The position numbers and the translations under genes are program-made. The notes below the pieces were generated by a model. The model made no database searches, was not told the DNA's origin, and worked only from the letters and a program-made list of their open reading frames with translations. Positions 1-11,246 of a stretch of 64,000 nt of DNA are shown in pieces. Position 1 is the stretch's first letter; each line of letters begins with the position of its first letter. Source of the stretch: Maratus speciosus (taxonomy: Eukaryota; Arthropoda; Arachnida; Araneae; Salticidae); contig OZ010791.1 of NCBI GenBank assembly GCA_963932465.1, forward strand, positions 622,363,800-622,427,799. Direction: 5' to 3'.

Positions 1-1030
1 AAATTTGACGCACACCTGTGTTCAGGTCAAATTACGAAAGGTTAACTAACCTTTTATTTCCCTTAGCCGGGCACTTTGTTTCATTTTTCGTAATAGGGAT
101 TATTTTAATAATTTAATTTATTTTATACTCTACAAGCTGTTACACGGGACGTTGTTCATGTAGCATTAAAATAGAGATAAATGCATTAAATAAAACATTT
201 CACTCCCCACCAGACATGGCAAGTCTCAGACTTTTTGCACAACACTATTATCTTACAGAAAATGTTGTTCTTTTAAATCGCGCAAATGTTTCAATTAAAT
301 AAAGTAACATTTTTTGTATTAAAATACTGGTATCCAGAACGCCGGAGGCTTGGCAGCTCTGCTCCTCTTAATAGAAACATATATAGTTAACCAACACTTT
401 ATCACATTTTATAGGAGACAATACGGAATTTCTTATTTGTATGGCCTTACATATACCTCAGTCATAAAAATGTAAAATTTTGTGGCAATTAATATACACA
501 ATTGCGAAAATGAAATCGCAACCAATGAGAAAAGGAAGGCCAAGTAAAATCGTGTAAATCGATGAATCTTTCTTCGTAGTGTTGGGAAAATACCACTACA
601 AAAATTATTTTAGGTGGTATTTGGTGTGAAATGTTTATATGTATTCATTCCTGTCCTATTTATCTTTTTTATTATTTGTAATTTGCTTATTCCATTTTCC
701 TTTTGCACGTGAAAATCTTACAAATTAAAATTAACTCTTTGGGAGAAATTGTTATTCCTTTTTTTTTTTTTTGGCGACAATAAAGTTTATAAAGTTTAAT
801 AGAATAATGTCAGTTTATTCTGTATGAAAATAATGAACTTTTTCATTTATAATCAAAATAGTTGAATATATAAATAAAAATATTATTCTATATAGTATAT
901 AAATACTATTTTCATTTCTGCGTTTAAATCAAGCTATATGCAAATATCTATACAAAGGCATTCATTAATTCCTTCCTTTTAACTTTGATTTGACTTAAAA
1001 AACCATACATACTTTCACATTTATGATATT
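1..1030. other. AT-rich DNA without a recognisable gene
   Basis: No open frame with splice-like borders or family motif was seen. It holds an imperfect inverted repeat at 1-37 (AATTTGAC pairing with GTCAAATT) and a T-run near 759-771. The words TTAGCCGGGC near 64-73 resemble the terminus of the MITE family described at 55897, but no partner end was found. Confidence 0.6.
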
Positions 1031-1560
1031 TTTAGATGAGATATAGTTGCGTTGCTACGCAACGGTTAAAAGAAAAAAAATGAAATATAAGTAAATTCAT
1101 AAAATAAAATGTTTTATATTATCCGAACACATGTATAAAATTCCATCATAAGTTATACACCTAACTTAAAAGCTCTGACAAATGTTTTGACAAAATTGCA
1201 AACTAAAAGGAATAATTTAATACTCTTATTTAAAAATTTCAGCATCCAAAATTTACCATTTAAATTTATTATTCATATGAGCGATTTCTTTCAACAAATG
1301 AAAATTTGAAAATCGTCTGACTTCCCATAGAAAAGCATTATGTCACAAAATAAAATGTTCTATATATTCCGAACGAATGAACCAAATTTAACCCAAAACT
1401 ATACAGCTAAATCCGGGGAGCTCACTAATATACATCCTTAATTTCAAGCTAATCGGATGCTTTTTACGGCAGTTATCGCGGGACAGACAGACTAACTAAC
1501 TAACTAACAAACAAACAAACAATCAGATGGAAACCAAAAAATTTCGGGTCTCCACAGTAA
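1030..1560 (+). repeat. Helentron-like repeat fragment with hairpin and tetranucleotide run
   Basis: A short hairpin (stem GTTGCG/CGCAAC, 1046-1063) is followed after about 400 bp by CGCGGGACAGACAGAC and then by AACT and AAAC runs (about 1478-1520). Hairpin, unique or monomer-like DNA and a tetranucleotide run are the parts of the better preserved elements at 2051, 4491 and 52215, but the order differs and no tandem monomers remain. I read it as a decayed member of a related family; the borders are uncertain. Confidence 0.4.
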
Positions 1561-1901
1561 GCCATCACTGACGTTTCGGCAACTAAACATAATCATAAAA
1601 TGGTTCACTAATTATTGGCAAAGTTGCTATAGTAAGCATTTGCATTAATAAAATTTCGCGAATCTTTTCAATTTTTGGTTTGTAAATTTTTCAGTTCTAA
1701 AGTGACGCCAACAGCACACCTATTCCTATTCTACACATTAAATTTCATATTCTTTTAGGCTGCCATTTTTCTAATATAACTGTTAAAAATATAAATAATA
1801 TCATAGAGTCTGATATTTTTATGAAACAGATTTTTTTAAAGAAATAACAACCACTCTGTTGCTAAATTATACATATAACATTTTTTTTTCTTTAATAAAA
1901 T

Positions 1902-1926
1902 ATATATATATATATATATATATATA
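1902..1926. repeat. (TA)n microsatellite
   Basis: About 12 TA units lie directly against the left end of the mariner at 1927. Mariners target TA, so this is a natural landing site; some units may also be later expansion. Confidence 0.9.
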
Positions 1927-2050
1927 CCAGGGGGTGACAATTAAAACACCCCTACTCTGACCTCCCTATATATCAAACTACTCGGCGTAAAGGCTTCAAA
2001 TTTTGTGTACATACTATACAAAACATAGGGAAAGTGATTACGCCAAAAAA

Positions 2051-3152
2051 AACTAGTATGTTGTGGCCATCACAAAACTTTCTTCTATATAAATCACGTC
2101 AATTAAATCATTTAAATAGTACAAGAAATAACAAAGATTTACCACCAATTCATATCAAAGTATATCTGAATTTGAGGTTGGGTGAAAATTCGTGCATTAG
2201 TTGTTGAGATAGAGCTATAGCGGAAATTCTGAAAAAATGTAGCATATGAGCGCCACCTGTTGAGCAATTTACACCAAAAGTTAACATAACAGCACTAAAC
2301 GATATCAAGGTATACCTGAGTCTGAAGTTTGTTGAAAATCCAAGCATTAGTTCTTGGGATAAAGCTATTGCGGAAATCGCAAAAAATACAGCATAGCAGC
2401 GCCACCTGTTGAGCGATTTACACCAAAAATCAAACATCACTAATTTATACGTCAATTCATGTCAAGGACTAAGTAAATCTGAAGTTTGATGAAAATCCGT
2501 GCAAAAGTTCTTGAGATTGGGATAAAGCTATTGCGGAAATCGTGAAAAATGCAGCATAGCAGCGCCACCTGTTGGGCGATTTACACCAAAAATTAAAAAG
2601 CACTAATTTATATCAGGGACTAACTGAATCTGAAGTTTGATGAAAATTCGTGCATTTTTTCTTGAGTTAGAGCTATTGCGATAATCATGAACAATGCAGC
2701 ATACCAGCGCCACCTGTTGGGCGATTTTCACAAAAAAGTAATCAGCACCAAACTATATCTTGGACTAACAGACTCTGAAGTTTTATGAAAATCCGTGCAG
2801 TAGTTCTTGAGATATAGCTGTTGCAGAAATCGTGAAAATGCCGCATAGCAGCGCCACCTGTTGGGCGATTTTCACCAAAAACTAATCAGGTCCAGTTTAT
2901 AACAAGGTCTAACTAAATATGAAGTTTTGTGAAATTCCGTGCATTAGTTCTTGAGATAGAGTGCCCACAAAATTTGTGTCACATACAGACTCACAGACAG
3001 AGTGACAGACAGACTCACAGACAGACATTTTCTAAAAACCATCAAATCGTGTTCTGGACATTCTAAAACGTAAAAATCCGTCGAAAACCGGAAGTCGAAA
3101 ATTTTCACGAATCCAATACTTTCTTCTTGTAAAGATAGAAGAAAGTAAAAAT
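2051..3152 (+). mobile_element. Helentron-like tandem-repeat element, copy 1
   Basis: It begins near AACTAGTATGTTGTGGCC, carries ACTTTCTTCTAT at 2077, then five monomers of about 145-160 bp. Each monomer has the core AGCGCCACCTGTTG (near 2248, 2398, 2562, 2705, 2850). An ACAG-rich run near 2985-3025 and about 90 bp of unique sequence follow. The end is a hairpin with 11-bp stems (TACTTTCTTCT / AGAAGAAAGTA, 3117-3147) and AAAAT. The head motif is the inverted form of the terminal hairpin arm. Head, minisatellite, tetranucleotide run and 3-prime hairpin is the build of DINE-1/Helentron-associated elements. It encodes nothing and sits inside the left terminal repeat of the mariner, so it is younger than it. 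Confidence 0.75.
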
Positions 3153-3365
3153 TGCAGGAATACTGATAGATGGCACTATACAACAGAAAATAGGAAATAA
3201 AGACAAAAAAAAATAATAATAAATCCAAAGACATGGGGAATAAACCTTAAAAAGAGTTTAAACTGCCATTGCAACTATAATTTCACTTTGTAAGCACAAA
3301 ACTTTCCATAAACCCATGGTTTGCAGCCATGTTCTGTGTATAAAAGAGGATAAAAACTGAGGAGA

Positions 3366-3692
3366 ATGTTATTTCTTCTGCACCGTTCCAATAATGACAA
3401 AACAACCAGTCATGCATTTCTGACAACCTGGCCATTTTGTTCTCCGGATCTTAGTCTGTGTGATTTTTTGCTATGGGGACACTTAAAAAATCTTGTTTAT
3501 CGAGGACTTCTATTAACCTTGGCATATCTGACAGAAGGTATCACTCTACATGCGAGAAGCATCTCAGTCGACTCGTTAAGATCTGCAGTTGAACAAGCTG
3601 TCCACAGACTGCAGATTTTACATCTTCATGAAGGAAACCCTATTGAACACATTCAAATAAATTTCGTAGAGATGCATCTTTACAGCATATGA
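3366..3692 (+). pseudogene. mariner transposase, C-terminal fragment
   Basis: An open frame of 108 codons includes WPFCSPDLSLCDFLLWGHLK, the recognisable mariner block WPxxSPDLxxCDFxLWG that holds the third catalytic aspartate. After it comes the usual tail of about 60 residues. The N-terminal helix-turn-helix and first two catalytic aspartates are absent. The fragment ends just before the right terminal repeat, the expected place for a mariner stop codon. It is a remnant, not a working gene. Confidence 0.8.
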
Positions 3693-3847
3693 CCAGTTGT
3701 ACAGCGCCATCTATCAGTGGTTTCCGAAACTAATTTTTTTTCTTCAATGTCTTGAATAGCATGTGCAGAAAATTTGAAGGTCCTTCACTGAGTAGTTCAA
3801 TATATAAGACAGGTTGAACTAGGGGTGTTTTCATTATGACCACCCTG

Positions 3848-4490
3848 TATATCAGAAAAGTTTCCACGGATGATTTAAACAAAATAAATTTCGAATACAT
3901 ACAACTATATCATAATTAATACATAGCATTTTCCACTGCATTTGAGCACATCTAATTAGTTGTACGGTAATTTTTAGTTGTTTATTATTATTATTTTTTT
4001 TTTTTTTTTTTTTTTTTTTAGCCACTAAGAAAATCACACAGGAAATGTGATCAGAGTAAGGAATAAGTATAATTTTCTACTAACAATATTAAAGACTCAC
4101 ATTTTTTTAAGAAAATAACAGTCAATGCAGTTATTTACTATAAAGAGTCAAAAGTGAGAAAATTATATGTAGCATGACTCTTAATTTCATTTTACAAATG
4201 TCGATTGTATGGTATCAGCATGAGTTATTGCTTTTCATCAATTGCTAAATAAAGGAGTTCATTTGAAAATATCCAAAACATTCTTGGAAAATGGGAGTTG
4301 AAGGGTGAGTGGGAGAATTTTGTTATTATATATATATAAACATATACAGTACAGTCTCAAAAATCTGTATAGCTGAGATGCAAATGCTTTATAGATTTCT
4401 GAATTTTTTGGATTTTAGATTATTGTTCTTTAAACATTTTAAATTCTCATTAAAATAATTATAATTATTAAAAAAAATGGTGTTATAAAT
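3848..4490. other. AT-rich spacer with a T tract
   Basis: It contains a T run of about 24 at 3995-4019 and a short TA run near 4325. At 4352 CAGTCTCAAAAATCTG resembles a pogo/Tigger terminus. Its possible partner is the inverted CAGATTTATGAGATTTAACT near 9277-9296, so a 4.9-kb Tigger with later insertions is possible but weakly supported. Confidence 0.45.
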
Positions 4491-5674
4491 AACTAATACG
4501 TTGTGGCCATCACAAAACTTTCTTCTATATAAATCACGTCAATTAAATCGTTTAAATAGTACCAATTTATATCACAATATATCTGAATTTGAAGTTTGGT
4601 GAAAATTCGTGCATTAGTTCTTGTATAGAGCTATAGCGGAAATTCTGAAAAATGTAGTATAGCAGCGCCACCTGTTGAGCGATTTACACCAAAACATAAA
4701 CAGCACTAATTGATATCAAGGTATACCTGAATCTGAAGTTTGATGAAAATTCATGCATTAGTTATTGAGATACAGCTGTGGCGGAAATTCTGAAAAATGC
4801 AGCATAGCAGCGCCACCTGTTCAGCGATTTGCACCAAAACATAAACAGAACTAATTCATATCATGGTATACCTGAATCTGAAGTTTGTTGAAAATCCAAG
4901 CATTAGTTCTTGAGATAGAGCTATTGCGGAAATTGCAAAAATGCTCAATAGCAGCGCCACCTGTTGAGCGATTTACACCAAAATATATAAAATGTCTATT
5001 CATGCCAAGGACTAACTGAATCTGAAGTTTCATGAAAATCCGTACATTAGTTCTTGAGATAGAGCCATTGAGGAAATCGTAAAAAATCCAGCATAGCAGC
5101 GCCACCTGTTGAGCGATTTACACCAACACGTAATAAGCATCAAGTCATATCAAGGACTAACTGACTCTGAAGTTTCATGAAAATCCGTGCATTAGTTCTT
5201 GAGATAGAGCCATTTCGGAAATCGTAAAAAAGGCAGCATAACAGCGCCACCTGTTGAGCGATTTGCACCAAAATCTCTAAATTGTCTATTCATGTCAAGG
5301 ACTAACTAAATCTGAAGTTTCATGAAGATCCGTGCATTAGTTCTTGAGATAGAGCCATTGCGGAAATCGTAAAAAAGGCAGCATAGCAGCGCCACCTGTT
5401 GAGCGATTTGCACCAAAAACTAATCAGCATCAATTTGTATCAGGGGCTAACTGAATATGAATTTTTGTTAAATTCCGTGCATTAGTTCTTGAGATAGAGC
5501 GCCCACAAAATTTGTGTCACATACACACAGACAGAGTCACAGACAGACATTTTGTAAAAACATGTTTTTTGGAATCTCTGACCCCTAAAACGTGTAAATC
5601 CGTCGAAAACCGGAATTCGAAAATTTTCATGAATCCAATACTTTCTTCTTGTAAAGATAGAAGAAAGTAAAAAT
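4491..5674 (+). mobile_element. Helentron-like tandem-repeat element, copy 2
   Basis: It has the same architecture as copy 1. The head ACTTTCTTCTAT is followed by six monomers with core AGCGCCACCTGTT near 4664, 4808, 4952, 5098, 5242 and 5388, a strikingly regular spacing of 144-146 bp. Then come an ACAG run near 5524-5545 and the terminal hairpin plus AAAAT. The 3-prime 150 bp or so are almost identical to the copy at 52215, including the hairpin, which points to recent common activity. Orientation is the same in all three copies. No coding capacity is seen. Confidence 0.78.
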
Positions 5675-5885
5675 ACATCTAATGAAGATATAAATAATTC
5701 ATTAACTAATAGCATTTCATTATTATTACAAATTACAACATAAAGCTGTTAAACATTTGATTAAGAACATTCGATTTATTGCTTTAAAATCTTTTCTTGC
5801 AACCTGCAAACAGTCAGCAATTCTTCTCCAGTCATGAAAATGTCTGTCATTAGAAAATTCAAATATTTATCTCTTCTAGTTCCTC

Positions 5886-6160
5886 ATCAATAGCCCAGTG
5901 GTGTAGTGGTCAGCGCATCTGACTGCCATGCTGCAGGTGGAGAGTTTGACTCCGAGCTGGACAAGGTTTCCTCAGCTTTTCATCACTTCGGGGTTGATAA
6001 AATAAGTACCAAGTTTGCTTGGGAACTGAACAACGAGGGGCCCAAGTTAGGCTGATAATTGACTGGGAAATATGCTGTGCAGCCCCTTAACGCTCATGAT
6101 CAAGAAAACAGGGTTGGGCATTGTAGACCCAGATCCTAATGAATTGTAATGTCATAGGCT
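5886..6160 (+). repeat. tRNA-derived SINE
   Basis: The head reads like a tRNA. GGTGTAGTGGTCAGCGCATC corresponds to an A-box region, and GAGAGTTTGACTCC about 50 bp later to a B box. The stretch then departs from any tRNA into a SINE body containing TAAAATAAGTACCAAG, a motif I associate with conserved central domains of invertebrate tRNA-SINEs. The 3-prime part (to about 6160) is unique with no clear A-tail. The internal RNA polymerase III promoter is probably mutated. Confidence 0.75.
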
Positions 6161-6174
6161 GTTTAGTTTGTCAC

Positions 6175-6386
6175 CAACAGTAAGTTTTTCTCCCCTTTTC
6201 TTCCAATTCAATATCTGATGAGTGCTCTGAAAACTGCATTATACCCCTTGTAACTTTTTCACTGGTGCTTCGTAGGTACAAATCACCCAGCTTACAAGGA
6301 AGGTCTCCATAAAGGCATGCTGAAAAAGGAATAGTCTTTTCATGTGGGTATACTTGTTTATAGAAACAATTTCTGTGGAATCTCAA
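6175..6386 (-). CDS. possible internal exon of an unidentified gene
   Basis: Read on the minus strand, a pyrimidine-rich tract ending in TATCAG precedes an open stretch of about 70 codons that runs to TTG|GTGACA. The peptide includes FHRNCFYKQVYPHEKTIP, then SACLYGDLPCKLGDLY, and ends in an acidic segment with EHSSDIELEEKGRK. Composition looks protein-like rather than random AT-rich translation. Entry would be phase 0 and exit phase 2. I recognise no domain. It could be a host exon or part of an unknown transposon protein; a tRNA-SINE sits just beyond the donor side. The frame stays open for a few codons past the acceptor, so the border is inferred. Confidence 0.45.
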
Positions 6387-7492
6387 CTGATACAGCCATA
6401 GAAAAAAGAAAAGATGCACATTTTGTTTTTTGGCCATTTGTCATGGTTTGGTGACACAATGAAATACATAAAGAAAAACTTTTTTGGGATCAATAACCTT
6501 TTATTACATGGTTTGGATAAAATGTACCCAAGAAATTGCTCTAAATTGCATGCTAAACCAATTAAAATAAATTTAACTTAAATGCATTCTTAAAACTTTA
6601 GTTTAGACAAATATAAAACTTTATGATTTATTGAAGCTTAACTATCTTATACAATTTAGAAAAAAATGTAAGTTGTCTAAAATTTTTTTGAACTCAAAAT
6701 TACTTTTAAAACATGTAAAATTTACCTAAACCGTGGAATAATTGAACTTTCAAAAATCCATGAAACAAAGATGTAATATTAGAAAAATTGGAAATAAAAT
6801 TAATTTTGTGCCATAATAAATTGTTTATTTAAACCGATTTATAAAATATTAAATTAAATTTGTTGTAAAAGTATATAGAATTGAAAATCTCAAACATAAA
6901 ATGAAGGTAAGATAAAAGAGAGGGAAGAGGGTGGGGGGTCATATGCCTTTAAATTATGGAAAATAGAGGGGGGGGGAGACAGATTTTATTTTATGGACAT
7001 ACACTTTAATGTAGATAATATACTCTTTTGCGAACATTAAACCTGCATTCTATGTGTTAATAACTACATAATATTTACTTTAGTACCTTTCTTAAGCTAC
7101 ATTCTGAACCAGTTTAAATAAGTACATTTATAACTTTCAGTTTTGTCAAATATATAAGTATTTTTTATTTTTTGAATTCAATAATTTTACTAAACATGTT
7201 AAAACAAAATTTAAATAGCTAGTTAATCTTTTGAGTCTCAAAAAAAAAGGGGGGGGGGATTAAATTTTCCAACAAGAAATTTTTTTACAAAAATCTTGAA
7301 ATAGACGGTTAAACATTCAAATCAGAAGAAAAATAAACTTTGTACCAAATAAAAATGATTTTTTTAACTGAATTTAAAATAATATTTTAAATTAATTTTG
7401 TTGCAAGTACATAAAATTGACATTATCAACCCCTTCCCACCCTAAATATTAAATATAAAAAAAAATGATTCTGATATGATCTGCCCCTCTCT
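6387..7492. other. AT-rich intergenic or intronic DNA
   Basis: No gene is seen. G runs occur at about 6967-6977 and 7250-7258, and homopolymer A/T tracts are frequent. Paired phrases near 6540-6850 and 7060-7420 (for example TTTAAATTA...TTTGTTG.AAGTA.ATA) suggest an old, roughly 530-bp direct duplication. Confidence 0.5.
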
Positions 7493-7604
7493 TTACTCTT
7501 TCACTGCTATTTTATAATAATTTTCTGAATCAACAACCTTGTTCGATAAAGGAGATAGACTGTCAAAAACTTCTTCCCATTCTTCATGCACATTAATATC
7601 ATTT
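7493..7604 (-). pseudogene. possible Tigger-type transposase tail fragment
   Basis: On the minus strand about 36 codons run open to TAA and include NDINVHEEWEEVFDSLSP. The acidic EEW...L layout resembles the C-terminal tail of pogo/Tigger transposases, where a tryptophan-centred acidic stretch follows the DDE domain. There is no catalytic region nearby. If the TIR-like ends at 4352 and 9298 belong together, this would lie inside that element. The call is weak. Confidence 0.25.
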
Positions 7605-7698
7605 TTGCATTCAAATCATTTTAAAATTTTGGCAAAGTAGTTTCTAATTCAGTTTCTTCTTTCATAATACTTGTCACTCCCATATATTTTTCTCCATA

Positions 7699-8704
7699 TC
7701 CTTCTATATATAAAAAAAAGTTTTGATTTGGAAATGGACCAATGAAAATCTGCATAGATATTCCCGGCAGATCGGCATCCAATTTGAATGCTTAAGAATG
7801 GCCTTTCTTCATTAATATTAAAAAAACTGTTGCATACAAAAATATGAAAATCGGTAGTATTATAGAGAAATGTTTGATAAACACGCTGATGCAGACAGTT
7901 TTCAAATCGAAGAATTATTTTAAGAGATATTTAATGCCAAAGTTGGACAAAATCGTTCCATTAAAAAAGTTTTATTGGAGCAAAAACTGTACATAGGATT
8001 TAATCATTTTTAGATCATTTTATGCGTCAGCATTTCCCGGTGTGCAGATTGCATTTAGTTTTTTAATTTGACTCATTTTTTGAGGTTTTATTTCTATTTT
8101 AAATTCAAATTTTCAACATTTCGAGAGAGATCTTTAAGATATTTTAGAAAATTGTATTAATTTAAACTGTTGCCAACTGTATAAACAGCGCAAACAATAA
8201 TGTTTGCTTCAAATTAAAAATTTATTTTACACGTGACTATTATAAGCAGAAAATATAAAAAGCAGGAACTCATTGAAAATTACGTCATAAAAACTATATT
8301 TACACCTGAATTTTAAAAGAGAAAGAATATTGTAAAATAATAAATTTATTAACATGCGTTAGAAGTCTTAAATAGGAGAATTTACGTCACATTACACTTA
8401 TTACGTAAAATGAACAAAAAGTAATATTGCAAAACAGTTTAAATTTAAAAATTGCGCAAGACATTTATTTGATATTTTAAGATGATCATAATATTTCATT
8501 TCTATGAAAAGTATTTTTACGTGAACATTAAAAAGAGAAAGAAAAGTTTGGTGAAAATTACATCAGATTATAATTGTCAGATTCAAATTATAATTCAATC
8601 TTCCAAAATCTTTTTAAAGCCGATCAAATTAACATGCTGTTAGAGTCTGCAGTGTCTGAACGGGAGTTGACGAGCATAGCTCGTAGGGGGCAGAGCCCCC
8701 CCAG
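7699..8704 (+). mobile_element. non-autonomous Helitron, copy 1
   Basis: The left end A|TCCTTCTATATATAAAA matches the left end of the copy at 32264. The right end carries the hairpin GGGGGCAGAGCCCCC followed by CCAG and T, a one-base variant of the Helitron CTAG terminus. Just inside is the arm GCATAGCTCGTAG shared with the other copy (GCGTAGCTCGTAG). The interior is closely similar to the 32264 copy over most of its length but lacks the roughly 385-bp segment found there at 33230-33617. There is no Rep or helicase coding, so it would depend on an autonomous Helitron. Confidence 0.8.
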
Positions 8705-9360
8705 TTCTTTAAATAAAACCTCGGCGACATTTCTCAAATATACATTAAAAAAACGAAAAAAAAAATCCAGATAGCAATTTAATTTTTCAGATTGAAATAA
8801 AGAGTGAAATGTTAACTTAAATATATGTTAAAATAAGTATTTGCAACTTGCAAAATAAAATATACACAACTTGCATGTATTATAGTATAACATTATACAA
8901 AGAAACAATAAACTATTTTATAGTTTAAATTTTAATTCAATTAAACACTGTTAATTATATCACATGCATTTGACGAGTACCCGTCACTTTCATCAAATCA
9001 TGTAGCACCAAATTGCTTATGTGATGATAACTCAGTTTATGATTTATTTTTTACAAATTCTCTATTCAAATTCTGCAAATAAATTTCACTGATCTTATAT
9101 TAGCTATATATGGAGAATCATTGGATTTTTTTCTCTACAAATATTCTGAGTATGTGCTTTAAGGACTTCCCTGTTAGAATCTACCAATCAAACATACATC
9201 TCGATTTCATTTTACAGAATCTTAACTGAAAATTTCATAATATGCATTGTGAATGATATACAGATTTTAGAGCTGCAGATTTATGAGATTTAACTGTACA
9301 ATTAATTCTTATCAAATATTTTATATGCATAAATAATTATTTGCACAGTAAACAAAATCA
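8705..9360. other. AT-rich spacer
   Basis: No gene was seen. The only structured item is the TIR-like inverted end at about 9277-9298 noted at 4352. Confidence 0.5.
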
Positions 9361-9484
9361 GTACTTTTATGTTAGCTGGGTGAAGGTGATAAACTGATAA
9401 ATATTGTTCCCATCTTTGCAATTTATTAATATCATTTAAAACATAAACATTTCATTTAAAATATGTAACTAATAAAAAACACAT

Positions 9485-9709
9485 TTAACATACATATGTT
9501 ACCAAGACTGAATTTCTAACAAAAAAAGTACCGGAGCCATAAAATCCTGCAGTACTAACAATTGTAACATGCCCTTTTCCTATCGATTCCTTCCACATAA
9601 TAATCTTATTGTGAGCAACTTCGCTAATGTGGAGATCAGAGCTGTGGCATAGGCAGCGTTCATGAAGAAAAATAAATAGAAAAGTCACCAACGTTATTTT
9701 CATTCTCAT
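9485..9709 (-). CDS. short ORF with signal-peptide-like N-terminus
   Basis: From the ATG at 9709 the minus-strand frame encodes about 74 residues. MKITLVTFLFIFLHERCLC is a plausible secretory leader (short basic start, hydrophobic core, small residue before the cut). It is followed by a mixed polar segment with KESIGKGHVTIVSTAGFYGS. A possible donor (TTG|GTAACA) lies near the end, so this could be a first coding exon. No family was recognised. It lies inside the MITE-bounded segment 9361-10729. Confidence 0.3.
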   Translation of the reverse strand: MRMKITLVTFLFIFLHERCLCHSSDLHISEVAHNKIIMWKESIGKGHVTIVSTAGFYGSGTFFVRNSVLVTYVC

Positions 9710-10048
9710 ACACAATAGAAGGTTAAAATAATAAAAAGAAACTCAAGCTCATGCTTGTTGACTAAAAACAGAAGCAAATATTTTTTTTTCAGGTTAGATA
9801 TCTACATTAAAAAAAAAAAAAAGATCCAAGTAAAAAATATTCTACTGTCACCAACTTGAAACAAATTGCTCTATTGATATGTGCAATGAATGTTTAATGA
9901 TAAGGACACTTATACGTGAAAAAAAGTTTCTTCCCAAGGAAAATTACTGAAACTAAAAACATAAAAATTACAATTATTGGTTCATTTAATCAAAGATTTT
10001 GTCTTTTATTGTGTACGAGTCATAATCGTACTTCATATTAAAATAGCT

Positions 10049-10227
10049 TCATGATATTTTGAGAAAGGAACAAGGTTTTGGAGGAAATAGATTAGAGAAC
10101 TGTTGACGGACAACAGTAGCAAAATTCAGGTCTGGTAGATGTATGATATTTTCAAAGCACAGAGAAACACAATGACAAATTGAGTCTGGTTCCTTTTTGT
10201 ATTTCTTTTGATAATTTAACTCGTTTA
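10049..10227 (-). CDS. possible terminal exon, unidentified
   Basis: A pyrimidine-rich stretch ending TCTGTAACAG precedes an open minus-strand frame of about 59 codons ending in TGA. It includes DSICHCVSLCFENIIHLPDL and QQFSNLFPPKPCSFLK. Four cysteines and a proline-rich end give it a protein-like look, but nothing is recognisable. It lies upstream, in transcription order, of the ORF at 9485-9709. Confidence 0.3.
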
Positions 10228-10729
10228 CTGTTACAGAACTCAGAAAGGTAATCAGCAAAACAATAAAAAAATCTTTTTTTTTTTTTACTGCGACGCCTCT
10301 GATCTCCTACATGTGCGACACATTTCTTCACATACGAGTGTTTTGATATAAAAAATGTAAAAGGCTTGGAGATGAGAAGGAAAGGAAAGGATAATTTAGG
10401 CTTCGGTTTTTCGGAAGTGCTATTGTGCTGGGCTCCAAAGTGCTGTATTTATGACCTCCGTTGAATTCCAACCAATATTTAAATATTTACTAAAAACAGA
10501 GAAGTACTGGAGCTGAACTCTGATGGGATGCAGCACAAATTAAGCCCTGCATGTTACATATATATTAAAAATATACACACAAGAAAAAAAAAATAAGGCC
10601 ATAAACAAAGATTTTTTTTTCAATATCAAAATATTCTTTCTAATTTACACATGCCAAAAATTAAAGCTGGTACTGGTGAAAAAACAAATGTTATTGATGA
10701 GATTTGAACCCAGCTAATCTAAAAATACC

Positions 10730-11246
10730 TAAAATTGCAAAATAAAAATATTGAACAAGCAAAAAAAAAAAAATAATAATAATAATTATTTCATAATTTG
10801 TTATTGGTTTTAACAGAAGGTACAAACTTATTCATTGTTTTCTTTACTTTATTTTTTCTTTCTCTGTTGAATTGGCTGAAAATATATGGAAAAAAGATTG
10901 TTTAGAAAAATATAGCAATGATTTACCATTTGATTTTCCTAAATGGAACATATGTAACTTTCATAAAAACATTGAATAATTAAATGAGTGTGCAATCAGA
11001 AGAAAATGGAATTCCAGTTTTAAAACAGAACTAAGTAATAGAATTCAGATGCACGCCCAAAATACAATCAACTCTGAAATATCATGATAAAAATGTCAGT
11101 TTCCCCTCTCCTATGGATTAAAGACATAGAAAAATAAAAAGGTAACTTTTCACTGAAACAACTGCTTTAAAATTTTAACAAAATTAAATGTGATGGTATT
11201 TGTAAATTTTTTTTATAAAGTAACACTATACAGCTTTAGTATTATA
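10730..11246. other. AT-rich spacer
   Basis: It contains an A run with TAA units at about 10760-10785. No gene or terminal repeat was seen. Confidence 0.55.

Larger units (their letters stand above)
1927..3847 (+). mobile_element. mariner-type transposon, interrupted by a second element
   Basis: The left end (CCAGGGGGTGACAATTAAAA) and the reverse complement of the right end (CAGGGTGGTCATAATGAAAA) form long terminal inverted repeats. They can be followed for over 100 bp, through AAAACACCCCTA, TTCAAATTTT and GATAGATGGC. TA flanks both ends (1925-1926 and 3848-3849). The inverted repeats are interrupted on the left by the element at 2051-3152. Without that insert the copy is only about 0.8 kb, so most of the transposase gene is gone. 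The right half keeps a C-terminal transposase fragment (3366-3692). It is a defective copy that could only move in trans. Confidence 0.8.
9361..10729. mobile_element. long member of the TTAGCCGGG-terminus MITE family, carrying ORFs
   Basis: The left end (GTACTTTTATGTTAGCTGGG, then TGTTCCCA and CATTTAAAA stretches) and the right end (CTAATTTACACATG..., AAAAAACAAA, CCCAGCTAATCTAAAAATAC) match the two ends of the 335-bp element at 55897-56230. Here they are about 1.36 kb apart. The extra DNA (about 9480-10620) is absent from the short member and contains two exon-like minus-strand ORFs. It may be a captured or inserted gene piece inside a MITE, or two independent ends flanking host sequence. Confidence 0.5.

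Noticed and set aside
2150..2455. 101-codon minus-strand frame and similar ones at 2944, 4851, 5482
   Set aside because: They fall inside the Helentron-like elements and follow the monomer period; no family motif.
4352..9298. A complete 4.9-kb Tigger element
   Set aside because: The two ends are only loosely complementary and a TA duplication is not convincing; kept as a remark, not as a feature.
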